Below are positions 42,914 through 51,456 of a stretch of 64,000 nucleotides of DNA, in pieces (within the stretch, counting starts at the first letter, position 1; the number at the start of each line of letters is the position of its first letter). A program made the translations under genes and the position numbers. This stretch comes from JAWLAT01 sp041395325. GTDB taxonomy: Bacteria; Pseudomonadota; Gammaproteobacteria; Xanthomonadales; SZUA-5. The notes below the pieces were generated by a model. That model did no database searches, had not been told where the DNA came from, and was given only the letters and a program-made list of their open reading frames with translations. The DNA is taken from NCBI GenBank assembly GCA_041395325.1, contig JAWLAT010000004.1:186001-250000 (forward strand), read 5' to 3'.

Positions 42914-45450
42914 CGCCCGATCAGTTTGCGCAGTTGCGCGCCCATTTCGACGCGCTCTGCGAGCTTGACCCCGCTGCACAGGACCAGGCGATAGCCGATC
43001 TGAGTCTGCCTGAGCACTTGCGGGTGCAATTGCGCGTCTGGCTGCAGGGCGACCGCGATGATCGGGTGCAAACCGGCGTGCTGGATCAGCTGGCCGAATC
43101 GATCGAGCCCGTCGCGGATGCCCGGCTGGGACAACGCCTGGGGCCTTACCGCATCGAGTCGCTGCTGGGTGCCGGTGGCATGGGGCGGGTCTATCTGGCC
43201 AGCCGCGAAGACGGCCGCTACCAGGGTCAGGTGGCGATCAAGTTTGCCGGCGAGGGCGCCGATCGCCGCTTTTTCCTGCGTGAGGGACGCTTGCTGGCGC
43301 GGCTGCAGCACCCGGGCATCGCCAGGCTGCTCGATGCCGGTGAGGCCGACGATGGCTGCCCTTATCTGGTCATGGAGTATCTGCAGGGGCAGCCACTGGA
43401 CCGCCATTGCGCGGATCGGCAGGTCAGTGCGGCCGAGCGCATCGCGCTGGTTCGTGATGCCGCGCTGGCCGTAGCACATGCGCACACACTGCTGGTCCTG
43501 CATCGCGATCTCAAGCCGGCCAATCTGCTGGTGACTGACGACGGCCAGCTAAAAGTTCTGGATTTCGGCATCGCCAAGCCCATCGATGACGACTCAGCCC
43601 GGGAAGAGGTCACCACGGCGCGCTATTTCACCCTGCGCTACGCCGCGCCAGAGCAGGTGCTGGGTGAGCCGGTCGGTACCGCTACTGATGTCTATGCGCT
43701 GGCCGTGGTGCTGTTCGAGTTGCTGACCGGGCGCCATCCCTATTTGCCCGAGGGTGCCGATGCGCGTTCGCTGGTCAGCCAGGCGCTGACCCGTCAGCCA
43801 CTGTCCCTGCGACGAGCCTTGCAGGCCGCCAAACGGCCTTGGCCACTCGGCGAGGCGCGCCTGCGTGATTTGGACGCGCTGCTGGAAAAGGCCTTGCTGC
43901 GCGGCGACGGCGCCGTCGGACATGCCTCGATGGCGGCATTCGCCGAGGATCTGCAGGCCGTGCTGGAAGACCGGCCGCTGAGTCTGCGGCGCACGCCGAT
44001 GATCGAACGCACCTGGCGCTGGCTGCGTCGCCATCGACTCGCCGCCGCCTCAATGACCCTGGGCGTGCTGGGCTTGCTGGTCGGCAGCGCGGTGGCGCTG
44101 TGGCAGGCTCAGCTGGCGAGGGTGGAGCGGGACAGTGCGCTGCACGAAGCCGAGCGGGCCGAACGCATTGCCGGCTTTCTCACCGGCATGTTCACCGCAC
44201 CGCGGCCGATCGAGAATCAGGGCGCGCCGCTGGCCGCCAGTGAGTTGCTGGATCGCGCCCGTGAGCGCCTGCAGGACGAACTGGCGGATGATCCGTTGCT
44301 GCGCGTGCAACTGACCGCGACGCTGGCCGAGACCTATCGCGCACTCGGCCTGTACGAAACCGCCGAACAGTTGCTGATCGAGGCGCTGGCGGTGCCATTG
44401 CCGGATTCGGATGCGCCGCAGCGCTCAGGGCTGTTGCTGCAATTGGGCCGTGTGCTGAGCTTCCAGGCGCGCTGGCCAGAAGCCGACGCGCAGCTGCGGG
44501 AGGCGGCGGAGCTGGCCCGCCAGCAGGGTGATCTGGCCACGCTGGCGCAGGCATTGGGCCTGCGCGTGACCGCCCAACTCAATCTGCAGCAACTGGATGC
44601 CGCCGAGCCCTTGGCACGCGAGGCGCTGAGCGTGCAGCAGGCACGCCAGCCTCCCGATCCCCAGGCCTTGCGTCAGGCCGAGCAGGTGCTCGCAGCGGTC
44701 GCCATGCAGCGCGGCGATCTGGCCTCGGCGCGGCAGACCTATCAACAATCCGCCGACCGTATTCGCGCCGATCTCGGTGATGACGCGGTGGAACGACAGA
44801 TGACGTTGAACAACCTCGCCGCCGTCGAACTGCGGATGGACCTGCCCGAGGCTGCTGCGGCGAACTATCGCGAATCGATACGCATCGCGCGGGTCAGACT
44901 GGGTCCGGATCACCGCGATCAGGCCCTGCCACAGCTGGGCCTGGGCATGGCCTTGCGCGTTGTCGGGTCAACCGAGGATGCCATCGCACAACTGCGCGAG
45001 GCAGTGCAGATCTATCGACAGTGGGATGGCGTCGACCATCCGGCCACCGCCTACGCCCAGTTGCTGCTGGCCGAGACCCTGTGGCTCAGCGCTCAAGCCG
45101 AGCAGGCACGGGAAGCATTGGGGACGGCCCCGAAGGTGCTGTACGAACGCAATGGCCCGCGCAACGGACAGACCTGCCGGGCGAGCATGCTGCAACTCGT
45201 TCTGTCCCTGCCGACGTCTGCACCGGCGGACGCTGAAGCCTGGGACGCGGCGGTGAGCTGTCTGGCCGATCCGGCTGCGCCCGCGGCCATGCAACTGCTG
45301 GCGGCCTGGGGCAGTCAGCAGCGCCAGGCCGCGCTGGCTGCACCGATCAGCCCAGGTGAGCGCGACGCGCTCGCGGCGCAGGGCGATGCCATGCAACCGA
45401 GGGACGCCACGCTGCATGCTGCGCTGCAGCTGTGGCTGGAGACGCACTGA
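42910..45450 (+). CDS. Transmembrane Ser/Thr protein kinase coupled to the ECF sigma factor
   Basis: The 846-residue product has a Hanks kinase domain with loop GAGGMGRVY, VAIK Lys111, catalytic LHRDLKPANL (198-207) and DFG 218-220. One membrane helix is near 378-400 (MTLGVLGLLVGSAVALW). About 430 residues of TPR-like helices follow (ATLAETYRALGLYETAEQLLIEAL, TLNNLAAVELRMDLPEAAAANYRESI). All active-site residues are present. The kinase is cytoplasmic and the TPRs periplasmic. By analogy with X. citri PknS-EcfK it should activate the sigma factor. Confidence 0.92.
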   Translation: MTPDQFAQLRAHFDALCELDPAAQDQAIADLSLPEHLRVQLRVWLQGDRDDRVQTGVLDQLAESIEPVADARLGQRLGPYRIESLLGAGGMGRVYLASREDGRYQGQVAIKFAGEGADRRFFLREGRLLARLQHPGIARLLDAGEADDGCPYLVMEYLQGQPLDRHCADRQVSAAERIALVRDAALAVAHAHTLLVLHRDLKPANLLVTDDGQLKVLDFGIAKPIDDDSAREEVTTARYFTLRYAAPEQVLGEPVGTATDVYALAVVLFELLTGRHPYLPEGADARSLVSQALTRQPLSLRRALQAAKRPWPLGEARLRDLDALLEKALLRGDGAVGHASMAAFAEDLQAVLEDRPLSLRRTPMIERTWRWLRRHRLAAASMTLGVLGLLVGSAVALWQAQLARVERDSALHEAERAERIAGFLTGMFTAPRPIENQGAPLAASELLDRARERLQDELADDPLLRVQLTATLAETYRALGLYETAEQLLIEALAVPLPDSDAPQRSGLLLQLGRVLSFQARWPEADAQLREAAELARQQGDLATLAQALGLRVTAQLNLQQLDAAEPLAREALSVQQARQPPDPQALRQAEQVLAAVAMQRGDLASARQTYQQSADRIRADLGDDAVERQMTLNNLAAVELRMDLPEAAAANYRESIRIARVRLGPDHRDQALPQLGLGMALRVVGSTEDAIAQLREAVQIYRQWDGVDHPATAYAQLLLAETLWLSAQAEQAREALGTAPKVLYERNGPRNGQTCRASMLQLVLSLPTSAPADAEAWDAAVSCLADPAAPAAMQLLAAWGSQQRQAALAAPISPGERDALAAQGDAMQPRDATLHAALQLWLETH

Positions 45451-45459
45451 GATGGTCGT

Positions 45460-46077
45460 TCAGGCTGGCTCGGTGAGCAGCGCGCCAGGATCCAGATAGA
45501 ACATCCTGCGCCAGCCCTGAGTCTGGCGTGTCGCCAGCCAGGGCAACGGGATGAGTGACAGCACCGTGTAGTGCAGATGCGGCGACTTGCCCACCGCATT
45601 GCCACTGCTCCCGACGGCGCCAATGGGCGTGCCGCTGGCCACCAGCCAGGGTTCGTCGGCGAAGCTCGACAGATGGGCGTAGTAGTGGATACGCCATTTT
45701 GGCCCGAGCACGGCGACGACTTGCCCGCCCAGCTTCAGTTCCCCCCGAAAGACCACGATGCCTGCGGTTGCCGAAACCACCGGACGGCCAGTGGGCGCGA
45801 AGATGTCGATGCCCTTGTGCACACCCGAGGCGCCCCAGGGCTCATGCCAGAAGGTCCTGGGGTTCCAGTCTGCTCGGCTGGCCCCAGCCACCGGAATCTG
45901 CGCGCGCTCCGGGAGCAGCAGTCCGGCGGTGAACAACAACAGTGCCCCGAGTGTCCAGCGGCGCCATCTACGCGGGCGGAGAACCTGCAGGTCAGGTGCT
46001 GCGCCGGCGATGCTTGTCCGTGTCAGCGGGTCTGACTGATCGCTATCAGCATCACTCGGTGCTGCCGCCACCGCCAT
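45460..46077 (-). CDS. M23 family metallopeptidase, membrane-anchored
   Basis: The 205-residue product has an N-terminal membrane anchor (WTLGALLLFTAGLLLPE) and an M23/LytM domain: GASGVHKGIDIFAPTGRPVVSATAGIVVF, YYAHLSSF, GAVGSSGNAVGKSPHLHYTV. The zinc ligands HxxxD and HLH are all present, so it is probably an active peptidoglycan endopeptidase in the periplasm. Its ATG overlaps the helicase stop by one base, an unusual operon partner. Confidence 0.9.
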   Translation of the reverse strand: MAVAAAPSDADSDQSDPLTRTSIAGAAPDLQVLRPRRWRRWTLGALLLFTAGLLLPERAQIPVAGASRADWNPRTFWHEPWGASGVHKGIDIFAPTGRPVVSATAGIVVFRGELKLGGQVVAVLGPKWRIHYYAHLSSFADEPWLVASGTPIGAVGSSGNAVGKSPHLHYTVLSLIPLPWLATRQTQGWRRMFYLDPGALLTEPA

Positions 46078-48065
46078 CAATCGCCTCGTGGCTTGTAGCT
46101 CTTGCCAGGTGGCTTGCCGGCCGGTTTGCCGGGCCCCTTGAAGCGATCCGGCTTGCTCGGTCGATGCGACGCGCTGGGTGGGCGATCGGACTTGGGCGCA
46201 AAGCGCTTCGGGCCTGGCTTGGCGGGTCGGCTGAAATCGGGCTTGCCGGCCGGCGTCTTGCGGGCACTGAAGCGGGGGGCGCCGCTGTCCGGCCGGATGC
46301 GCAGCTGCCGACCGGAGACCCACACACCGGCCAGATGATTGAGCACCTCGGGACCGAGCTGCGGGGGCAGTTCGACCAGACTGAAGGCTTCCTCGATCTG
46401 CACGCGGCCGATCTGTCGGCGATCCAGCCCGACCTCGTTGGCGATGGCGCCGACGATATTGCCGGGCTGCACGCCATGGCGGTGGCCGACTTCGATACGG
46501 TAGGGCACCAGTTCATCGTTGCCACCCGGACGCGGTCCGCGTTTGCCGGGATTGGCTGCGTAGCCGGTCGCTGGGGTGCCCGCCGCGGCAGGGGCATCCA
46601 TGCCGCGACCGGATTGCTCGGCGTAGCGATCCCGGTAGGGCGAACCACCGGGGGCCGGACGGTCGGCGTTGGACCGATCGCGCGGATGTGGCTGACGCTC
46701 GCGCTTGGGCGGCGGTGGTGGATCGGGCTGCAGCAATAGCGGCTGGTCGCCCTGGGCGGCGCGCGCCAGGGCCGCGGCGACATCCAGCGAGGGAATCTCG
46801 TTGTCGTGGACGAAGCGCGCCAGCAAGGACTTGAACGGCTCCAGATCACCCTCGGCAAGCACACTCTGGATGCGCTCGAAGAAGCGGGCAATGCGCTGGT
46901 CATTAACCTTGTCCGCCGTGGGCGGATTGAAGGCTTCGATCGGTTGCCGGGTGGATCGTTCGATGGCCCGCAGCAAGTGGCGTTCGCGTGCGGTGACAAA
47001 CAGGATCGCCTCGCCGGTGCGTCCGGCCCGACCGGTGCGGCCGATGCGATGCACATAGGATTCCGGGTCGGTGGGAATGTCGTAGTTGACGACATGGCTG
47101 ACCCGATCCACATCCAGGCCGCGTGCGGCCACATCGGTGGCCACCAGGATGTCCAGATCACCGTTGCGGAAGCGGTTGACCGTGCGCTCTCGTTGCGCCT
47201 GCTGGATGTCGCCATTGAGCGGCGCGGCGGCAAAACCGCGCGCACTGAGCTTCTCGGCCAACTCCTCGGTGGCGATCTTGGTGCGGGCGAAGATGATCAT
47301 CCCGTCGAAGTCTTCGGTCTCCAGCAGCCGGGTCAGGGCGTCCAGCTTGAGCAGTCCGCCGACCAGCCACGCACGCTGCCGGATGTTGGCCGCCGTGGCC
47401 GTGCGGGCCATGGTCGACAGCTCGACCGGTTCGCGCAGGTGTGCCTGCGCGATGCGCCGGATCGGTGCCGGCATCGTGGCCGAGAACAACGCCACCTGCC
47501 GCTCCGGCGGCGTCTGCCCGATGATCTTCTCGACATCGTCGATGAAGCCCATCCGCAGCATCTCGTCGGCTTCATCGAGCACCAGACAACGCAGTTCGTC
47601 CAGCTTCAAGCTGCCGCGGTCGATGTGGTCGATGATGCGCCCGGGGGTGCCAACCACGACCTGCACGCCGCGGCGCAGCGCCGCCAGCTGTGGCCCATAG
47701 CCCTGGCCACCGTAGATCGGCAGCACATGGAAACTCGGTTGGCCGTGGGCATAGCGCTGGAAGGCTTCGGCCACCTGGATGGCCAGTTCGCGAGTCGGCG
47801 CCAGCACCAGTGCTTGCGGGCTGCGTTGCTCCGGATCCAGTCGCGCCAGGATGGGCAGCGCGAAGGCCGCCGTCTTGCCGGTACCGGTCTGGGCCTGGCC
47901 CAGCACGTCACGGCCTGCCAGCAGCGGCGGAATGGTCGCGGCCTGGATGGGCGAAGGGGATTCGTAGCCAACCTCGCTGAGGGCGCGCAGCAGGACGTCG
48001 GGCAGGCCCAGATCGGCGAAGCTGCCGGCGGGGTCGGCAGCAGGGGCAGGTGAGGTCGTGTTCAA
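46077..48065 (-). CDS. DEAD-box RNA helicase (DeaD/CsdA type)
   Basis: The product is 662 residues. The helicase core has Walker A AQTGTGKT, PTRELAIQ, DEAD in LDEADEML, SAT and HRIGRTGRAGR. The DbpA-like RNA-binding domain is PYRIEVGHRHGVQPGNIVGAIANEVGLDRRQIGRVQI. A basic Arg/Lys/Pro tail ends it. DeaD aids ribosome assembly and RNA decay, especially in the cold. I chose TTG at 48065 because GGAG sits 5 bases before it; the open frame continues to 48203 without a good start and into a terminator stem. A GTG at 48071 is also possible. Confidence 0.9.
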   Translation of the reverse strand: MNTTSPAPAADPAGSFADLGLPDVLLRALSEVGYESPSPIQAATIPPLLAGRDVLGQAQTGTGKTAAFALPILARLDPEQRSPQALVLAPTRELAIQVAEAFQRYAHGQPSFHVLPIYGGQGYGPQLAALRRGVQVVVGTPGRIIDHIDRGSLKLDELRCLVLDEADEMLRMGFIDDVEKIIGQTPPERQVALFSATMPAPIRRIAQAHLREPVELSTMARTATAANIRQRAWLVGGLLKLDALTRLLETEDFDGMIIFARTKIATEELAEKLSARGFAAAPLNGDIQQAQRERTVNRFRNGDLDILVATDVAARGLDVDRVSHVVNYDIPTDPESYVHRIGRTGRAGRTGEAILFVTARERHLLRAIERSTRQPIEAFNPPTADKVNDQRIARFFERIQSVLAEGDLEPFKSLLARFVHDNEIPSLDVAAALARAAQGDQPLLLQPDPPPPPKRERQPHPRDRSNADRPAPGGSPYRDRYAEQSGRGMDAPAAAGTPATGYAANPGKRGPRPGGNDELVPYRIEVGHRHGVQPGNIVGAIANEVGLDRRQIGRVQIEEAFSLVELPPQLGPEVLNHLAGVWVSGRQLRIRPDSGAPRFSARKTPAGKPDFSRPAKPGPKRFAPKSDRPPSASHRPSKPDRFKGPGKPAGKPPGKSYKPRGD

Positions 48066-48144
48066 GATCACTCCAGGCCGAACGGCAGCAGCGCCGTTGG
48101 AGTGCCTATTGTGACGGTTGCGGGCTGAATCGGGAAACAGATTC

Positions 48145-48182
48145 AAAAAAAGCCCCCATCCGGGAGAGAGGTCGGATGGGGG
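48145..48182 (-). terminator. Rho-independent terminator of ompW
   Basis: On the minus strand CCCCCATCCG and CGGATGGGGG make a perfect 10-bp stem followed by CTTTTTTT. It ends the ompW transcript before the helicase gene. Confidence 0.9.
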
Positions 48183-48230
48183 TTGGGGTCGACGGTGCGG
48201 CAATCACGCCGCACCGGTTTGCTGCTGCAA

Positions 48231-48827
48231 TCAGAAGCGGTAGAGCAGGTAGGCGCCGTAGGCCAGCGGATCCACTTCGGCTTCGCCGATGTCGGCGCCA
48301 TCGAGCGTCACATCCGTATTCAGGTCGATCCAACGGATGTCGGCGCCCAGCGACCAGCGCTCGTTGAGCTTGAAGTCGATGCCGGCATGCGCGGCCAGAC
48401 CGAAGCTGTCATCCAGGCGCAGCCGCGAACCGGCGATCGGGCCCTTGGACTCTTCGTCGTAGATGAAGGTGTAATTCAGGCCGGCGCCGATGTAGGGAGA
48501 CACCGAACCTTCCGGATTGAAGTGATACTGCAGCGTCACCGTCGGCGGCAGATGGGTGATCTCGCCGATCTTGGTACCGCCGGTGCGGATCTCATGCTCG
48601 AAGGGCACCGCCGCCAGCACTTCCACGCCCCAGTTGGGCGTCCACAGATACTCGACCATCAGCGACGGGCGGGTGTTGCTGTCGACATCGATCGGCAGCG
48701 TCCCGGCCAGGGTGCCGTTGTCACTCTTCGGGTCGACCACATGCGCACCGAGCTTGACCGTCCAGTCACCGGCCAGCGCTTGCTGACCCAGGGCGGCGAG
48801 CAATGCGATTGCCAGAATGCGTTTCAT
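48231..48827 (-). CDS. ompW: OmpW family outer membrane protein
   Basis: The 198-residue product has a signal peptide (MKRILAIALLAALGQQALAGDW). Beta-barrel strands follow: TVKLGAHVVDPKSDNG, PSLMVEYLWTPNWGVEVLAAVPFEHEI, PPTVTLQYHFNPEGSVSPYIGAGLNYTFIYDE, terminal GAYLLYRF ending in Phe. This is the OmpW eight-stranded barrel. In Enterobacteria ompW is activated by FNR; two FNR-type boxes lie upstream here. Confidence 0.93.
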   Translation of the reverse strand: MKRILAIALLAALGQQALAGDWTVKLGAHVVDPKSDNGTLAGTLPIDVDSNTRPSLMVEYLWTPNWGVEVLAAVPFEHEIRTGGTKIGEITHLPPTVTLQYHFNPEGSVSPYIGAGLNYTFIYDEESKGPIAGSRLRLDDSFGLAAHAGIDFKLNERWSLGADIRWIDLNTDVTLDGADIGEAEVDPLAYGAYLLYRF

Positions 48828-48887
48828 CTTGAAGCTCCATCGTGAAGAAGTGATGGGCTCAGTTTGGGTGTCGCCGCTTCGCCGCAG

Positions 48888-48952
48888 TTGATCGCCATCA
48901 ACTGATGTTGGGCATCGAAGCGTGCTGCGTTCGGCCGCTTGATTTGCGTCAA
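48888..48952 (-). promoter_or_regulatory. Two FNR/Anr-type boxes in the ompW promoter
   Basis: TTGATCGCCATCAA (48888-48901) is a perfect FNR/Anr consensus (TTGAT-N4-ATCAA). A second site, TTGATTTGCGTCAA (48939-48952), has one mismatch. Their centres are 51 bp apart. The first box is 67 bp upstream of the ompW ATG, so with a class II position (-41.5) the transcript would start near 48853. Regulation by oxygen is inferred. Confidence 0.7.
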
Positions 48953-49032
48953 CTGGAGGACGCCTTGGCGACCGGATCGCCACACCAGACCTCCGGCCGA
49001 CCCACTGGGCCGGCGCGCGAGTTCGTCACCAG

Positions 49033-49060
49033 AAAAAAGCCCCGACGATCTGGTCGGGGC
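49033..49060 (-). terminator. Rho-independent terminator of the AIM24/GYF gene
   Basis: On the minus strand GCCCCGAC and GTCGGGGC pair around a 6-base loop and are followed by TTTTTT. Confidence 0.9.
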
Positions 49061-49093
49061 CTTGGGTGGATGCCGTACCGGCGGCAGTGGGTG

Positions 49094-50110
49094 CTACAGC
49101 CCGCGGTCGCCGGAGATGATGTCGCCCAGACCACCGAGGATGGAGCCCTCGCCGCGGTCACGGCCGCCGGCTTGCGGCGCGGCGGCGAAGATCCGGCCGG
49201 CCAGTCGGGAGAACGGCAGGCTCTGAATCCAGACCTTGCCCGGACCTGTCAGCTTGGCGAAGAACACGCCTTCGCCGCCGAAGATCATCGACTTGATGCC
49301 GCCGACCTGTTCGATGTCAAAGCCCACCGACGCGGTGAAGGCGGCCACGCAGCCGGTGTCGACATGCAACACCTCACCAGCCTGCAACTCGCGTTCGGTG
49401 ATGGTGCCGCCGGCGTGGACGAAGACCAGGCCATCGCCCTCGAGCTTCTGCATGATGAAGCCTTCGCCACCGAACAACGCGGTCATGATCTTGCGCTGGA
49501 AGAAGATGCCGATCTGCACGCCTTTGGCGGCGCACAGAAACGCGTCCTTCTGGCAGATGATCTGGCCACCGAAGTTGCTCAGCGTCATCGGCACGATGGT
49601 GCCCGGGTAGGGGGCGGCAAAGGCAACGTGGGCCTTGCCGCTGCCGCCGGTGTGGCTGAACACCGTGGTGAACAGACTCTCACCGGTGATCAGGCGCTTG
49701 CCGGCGCCAACCAGCTTGTCGAGAAAGCCCCCGCCAGCGGATTTGGCCGAGCCGTCGCCGAACACCGTGTCCATCTTGACGACGGCGTCCTTGTACATCA
49801 TCGAACCGGCTTCGGCGACGCAGCTTTCGCCCGGATCCAGTTCGACTTCGACGAACTGCATGTCCTCGCCGAAGATCTTGTAGTCGATGACATCGGCGCT
49901 CTGGGTAGCCAGCGCAGTGGGCGCGGCCGGCACCAGGGCGCCGGTGGGCGCGCTGGCAGTGAGTTCGGCCACGTGCTCGATGGCGACCCACTCGGCAAAC
50001 CCCTGGCGCCAGCAGAAGCCATCCTTGCGCTGTTGCGCCTGACGAATGGCGCTGGACTGGTCGAGCGGGCCGACCTGCTGGCCGTCATAGCTGAAGTACC
50101 ACTGATGCAT
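49094..50110 (-). CDS. AIM24 family protein with N-terminal GYF domain
   Basis: The 338-residue product starts with a GYF_2-type domain (WYFSYDGQQVGPLDQSSAIRQAQQRKDGFCWRQGFAEW). After a linker comes an AIM24/TIGR00266 domain (DYKIFGEDMQFVEVELDPGESCVAEAGSMMYKDAVVKMDTVFGDG, VFFAKLTGPGKVWIQSLPFSRLA), which is Gly-rich at the C-terminus. AAGGAG before the ATG fixes the start. Such proteins are cytosolic or membrane-associated, and their role is unknown. It ends at a strong terminator. Confidence 0.88.
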   Translation of the reverse strand: MHQWYFSYDGQQVGPLDQSSAIRQAQQRKDGFCWRQGFAEWVAIEHVAELTASAPTGALVPAAPTALATQSADVIDYKIFGEDMQFVEVELDPGESCVAEAGSMMYKDAVVKMDTVFGDGSAKSAGGGFLDKLVGAGKRLITGESLFTTVFSHTGGSGKAHVAFAAPYPGTIVPMTLSNFGGQIICQKDAFLCAAKGVQIGIFFQRKIMTALFGGEGFIMQKLEGDGLVFVHAGGTITERELQAGEVLHVDTGCVAAFTASVGFDIEQVGGIKSMIFGGEGVFFAKLTGPGKVWIQSLPFSRLAGRIFAAAPQAGGRDRGEGSILGGLGDIISGDRGL

Positions 50111-50164
50111 GGCGATCTCCTTGGATGTTCGGGAGGAAGGTGCAGCGATTCTTGAAGAAGGGCC

Positions 50165-50199
50165 CAGGGCCCAGGGCTCAGGGCACAGGGCACAGGGCC
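50165..50199 (+). repeat. Tandem heptanucleotide repeat, CAGGGCN, five units
   Basis: Five contiguous 7-base units lie upstream of the AIM24 gene: CAGGGCC, CAGGGCT, CAGGGCA, CAGGGCA, CAGGGCC. Related arrays recur at 52171-52198 and, inverted, at 52281-52308. Confidence 0.85.
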
Positions 50200-50238
50200 C
50201 AGAGTTGGAAGTTCTGGCGCGTTGGGCGCCGGTTGCCG

Positions 50239-50880
50239 TCATCCCAGCAGCGGGGCGAGCTGGGCTTCCAGCAGTCGGCGATCTTGTTCGTTCAGTCCCA
50301 GCCTGTTGCCCCATTGATCCAGCCAGGCGCGCTCGGCGGGCGTGTCGATGCTGATCGCCAGCACCGCGGCGCCATACAGATCGCTGGCCAGCTCCGGTCG
50401 CGCCCGAGCGGCGAGCGTCGCGGCATCCGGTGGCTGGTCCAGTGCGGCCATCAGCTGCTGTCGTTCGGCACTGCTCAGCTCCAGTTGCATGGCCTTTTCC
50501 AGAATGGTGGCCCGCTCCTGCGCGTCGATCTGACCATCGGCATGCGCCGCGGCAATCATCACTTCCAGCACCAACAACAGATCGGACTGACTCGGCGGCG
50601 CGGGCGTCGACGCCCCCCGGGGTGGTGGTGGCGGCGGAGGCATCGCCTGCGGGTGGGCGGCCAGTGGTTGCGGCGGCGGCATTCCACCAGCGGCCGGCGC
50701 GCTGGCCTTCTGCTGGCCCTGATAGTGCTCCCAGGCCGCGAAGGCGACGCCAAGCAGGCCGACGCCGACCTGCGCCTTGCCGATGCCCAAGCCACCGAGC
50801 ATTGACGAAGTGCCGCGGTTGCGACGGCGGCCACCCATGCCGCCCATCAGCAGATCACCAAGCAAGCGCTCCACATTCAT
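50239..50880 (-). CDS. DUF533 family protein
   Basis: The 213-residue product begins MNVERLLGDLLMGGMGGRRR and has a glycine-rich hydrophobic segment, a Pro-rich linker (PPPPPPPRG) and a helical C-terminal half (LLLVLEVMIAAAHADGQIDAQERATILEKAMQLELSSAERQQLMAALDQP). This is the DUF533/TerB-like pattern, including the acidic HADGQIDAQE loop. Function is unknown; such proteins are membrane-associated. It is divergent from dgkA. Confidence 0.88.
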   Translation of the reverse strand: MNVERLLGDLLMGGMGGRRRNRGTSSMLGGLGIGKAQVGVGLLGVAFAAWEHYQGQQKASAPAAGGMPPPQPLAAHPQAMPPPPPPPRGASTPAPPSQSDLLLVLEVMIAAAHADGQIDAQERATILEKAMQLELSSAERQQLMAALDQPPDAATLAARARPELASDLYGAAVLAISIDTPAERAWLDQWGNRLGLNEQDRRLLEAQLAPLLG

Positions 50881-51057
50881 CGCTGCACCCACCTGCAGTC
50901 CATGGAAAGGGACGCGATTGTAGCCCCGGCTGTCGCTCGAGGCGGCTTTGGGCTTCCCTTGTTCGCTCGCCGAGCGCAGTGCCACAATCCGCGCCCGCAA
51001 CCTGCGCCGGTCGCCTTGTGCCGTCGGGCGGGGAGTCGCCTCGTTTCGGACACAGCC

Positions 51058-51441
51058 ATGGCCAACGTCGTTTCGCGCGGACCGCGACAGATCCTGCTCG
51101 CCCTGCGCTACTCCCTCAAGGGCCTGTCGGCCGCCTACCGATATGAAGCCTCGTTCCGGCTGGAGGCCCAGCTGTTCGTGGTGCTCGCTCCGCTGGGCTT
51201 GTGGTTTGGCCACGGGCCTTTGGAGAAGGCCTGGCTGGTGGCCAGCCTGCTGCTGGTGCTGATGGCCGAGTTGCTCAATGGCGCGATCGAGGCGGTGGTC
51301 GACAAGACCACACCGGAGTTTCACGAGCTGGCCGGACGGGCCAAGGACATGGGCTCGGCCGCGGTGTTCCTGTGCATGGTCAATGTGGTGCTGAGCTACA
51401 GCCTCATTCTGCTGCTGCCGTGGTGGGCGCATGCCGTCTGA
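51058..51441 (+). CDS. dgkA: Diacylglycerol kinase
   Basis: The 127-residue product is the small trimeric membrane kinase: LRYSLKGLSAAYRYEASFRLEAQ, then three membrane helices. The family signature AELLNGAIEAVVDKTTPEFHELAGRAKDMGSAAVF is very close to E. coli DgkA. It recycles diacylglycerol to phosphatidic acid in the inner membrane. I chose the ATG that gives the family length. It lies 15 bases before terC. Confidence 0.95.
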   Translation: MANVVSRGPRQILLALRYSLKGLSAAYRYEASFRLEAQLFVVLAPLGLWFGHGPLEKAWLVASLLLVLMAELLNGAIEAVVDKTTPEFHELAGRAKDMGSAAVFLCMVNVVLSYSLILLLPWWAHAV

Positions 51442-51456
51442 GCGGGGCCGCTGAGC

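Noticed and set aside
46806..48053. Long plus-strand open frame opposite the DEAD-box helicase
   Set aside because: Shadow frame; the helicase on the other strand has every family motif.
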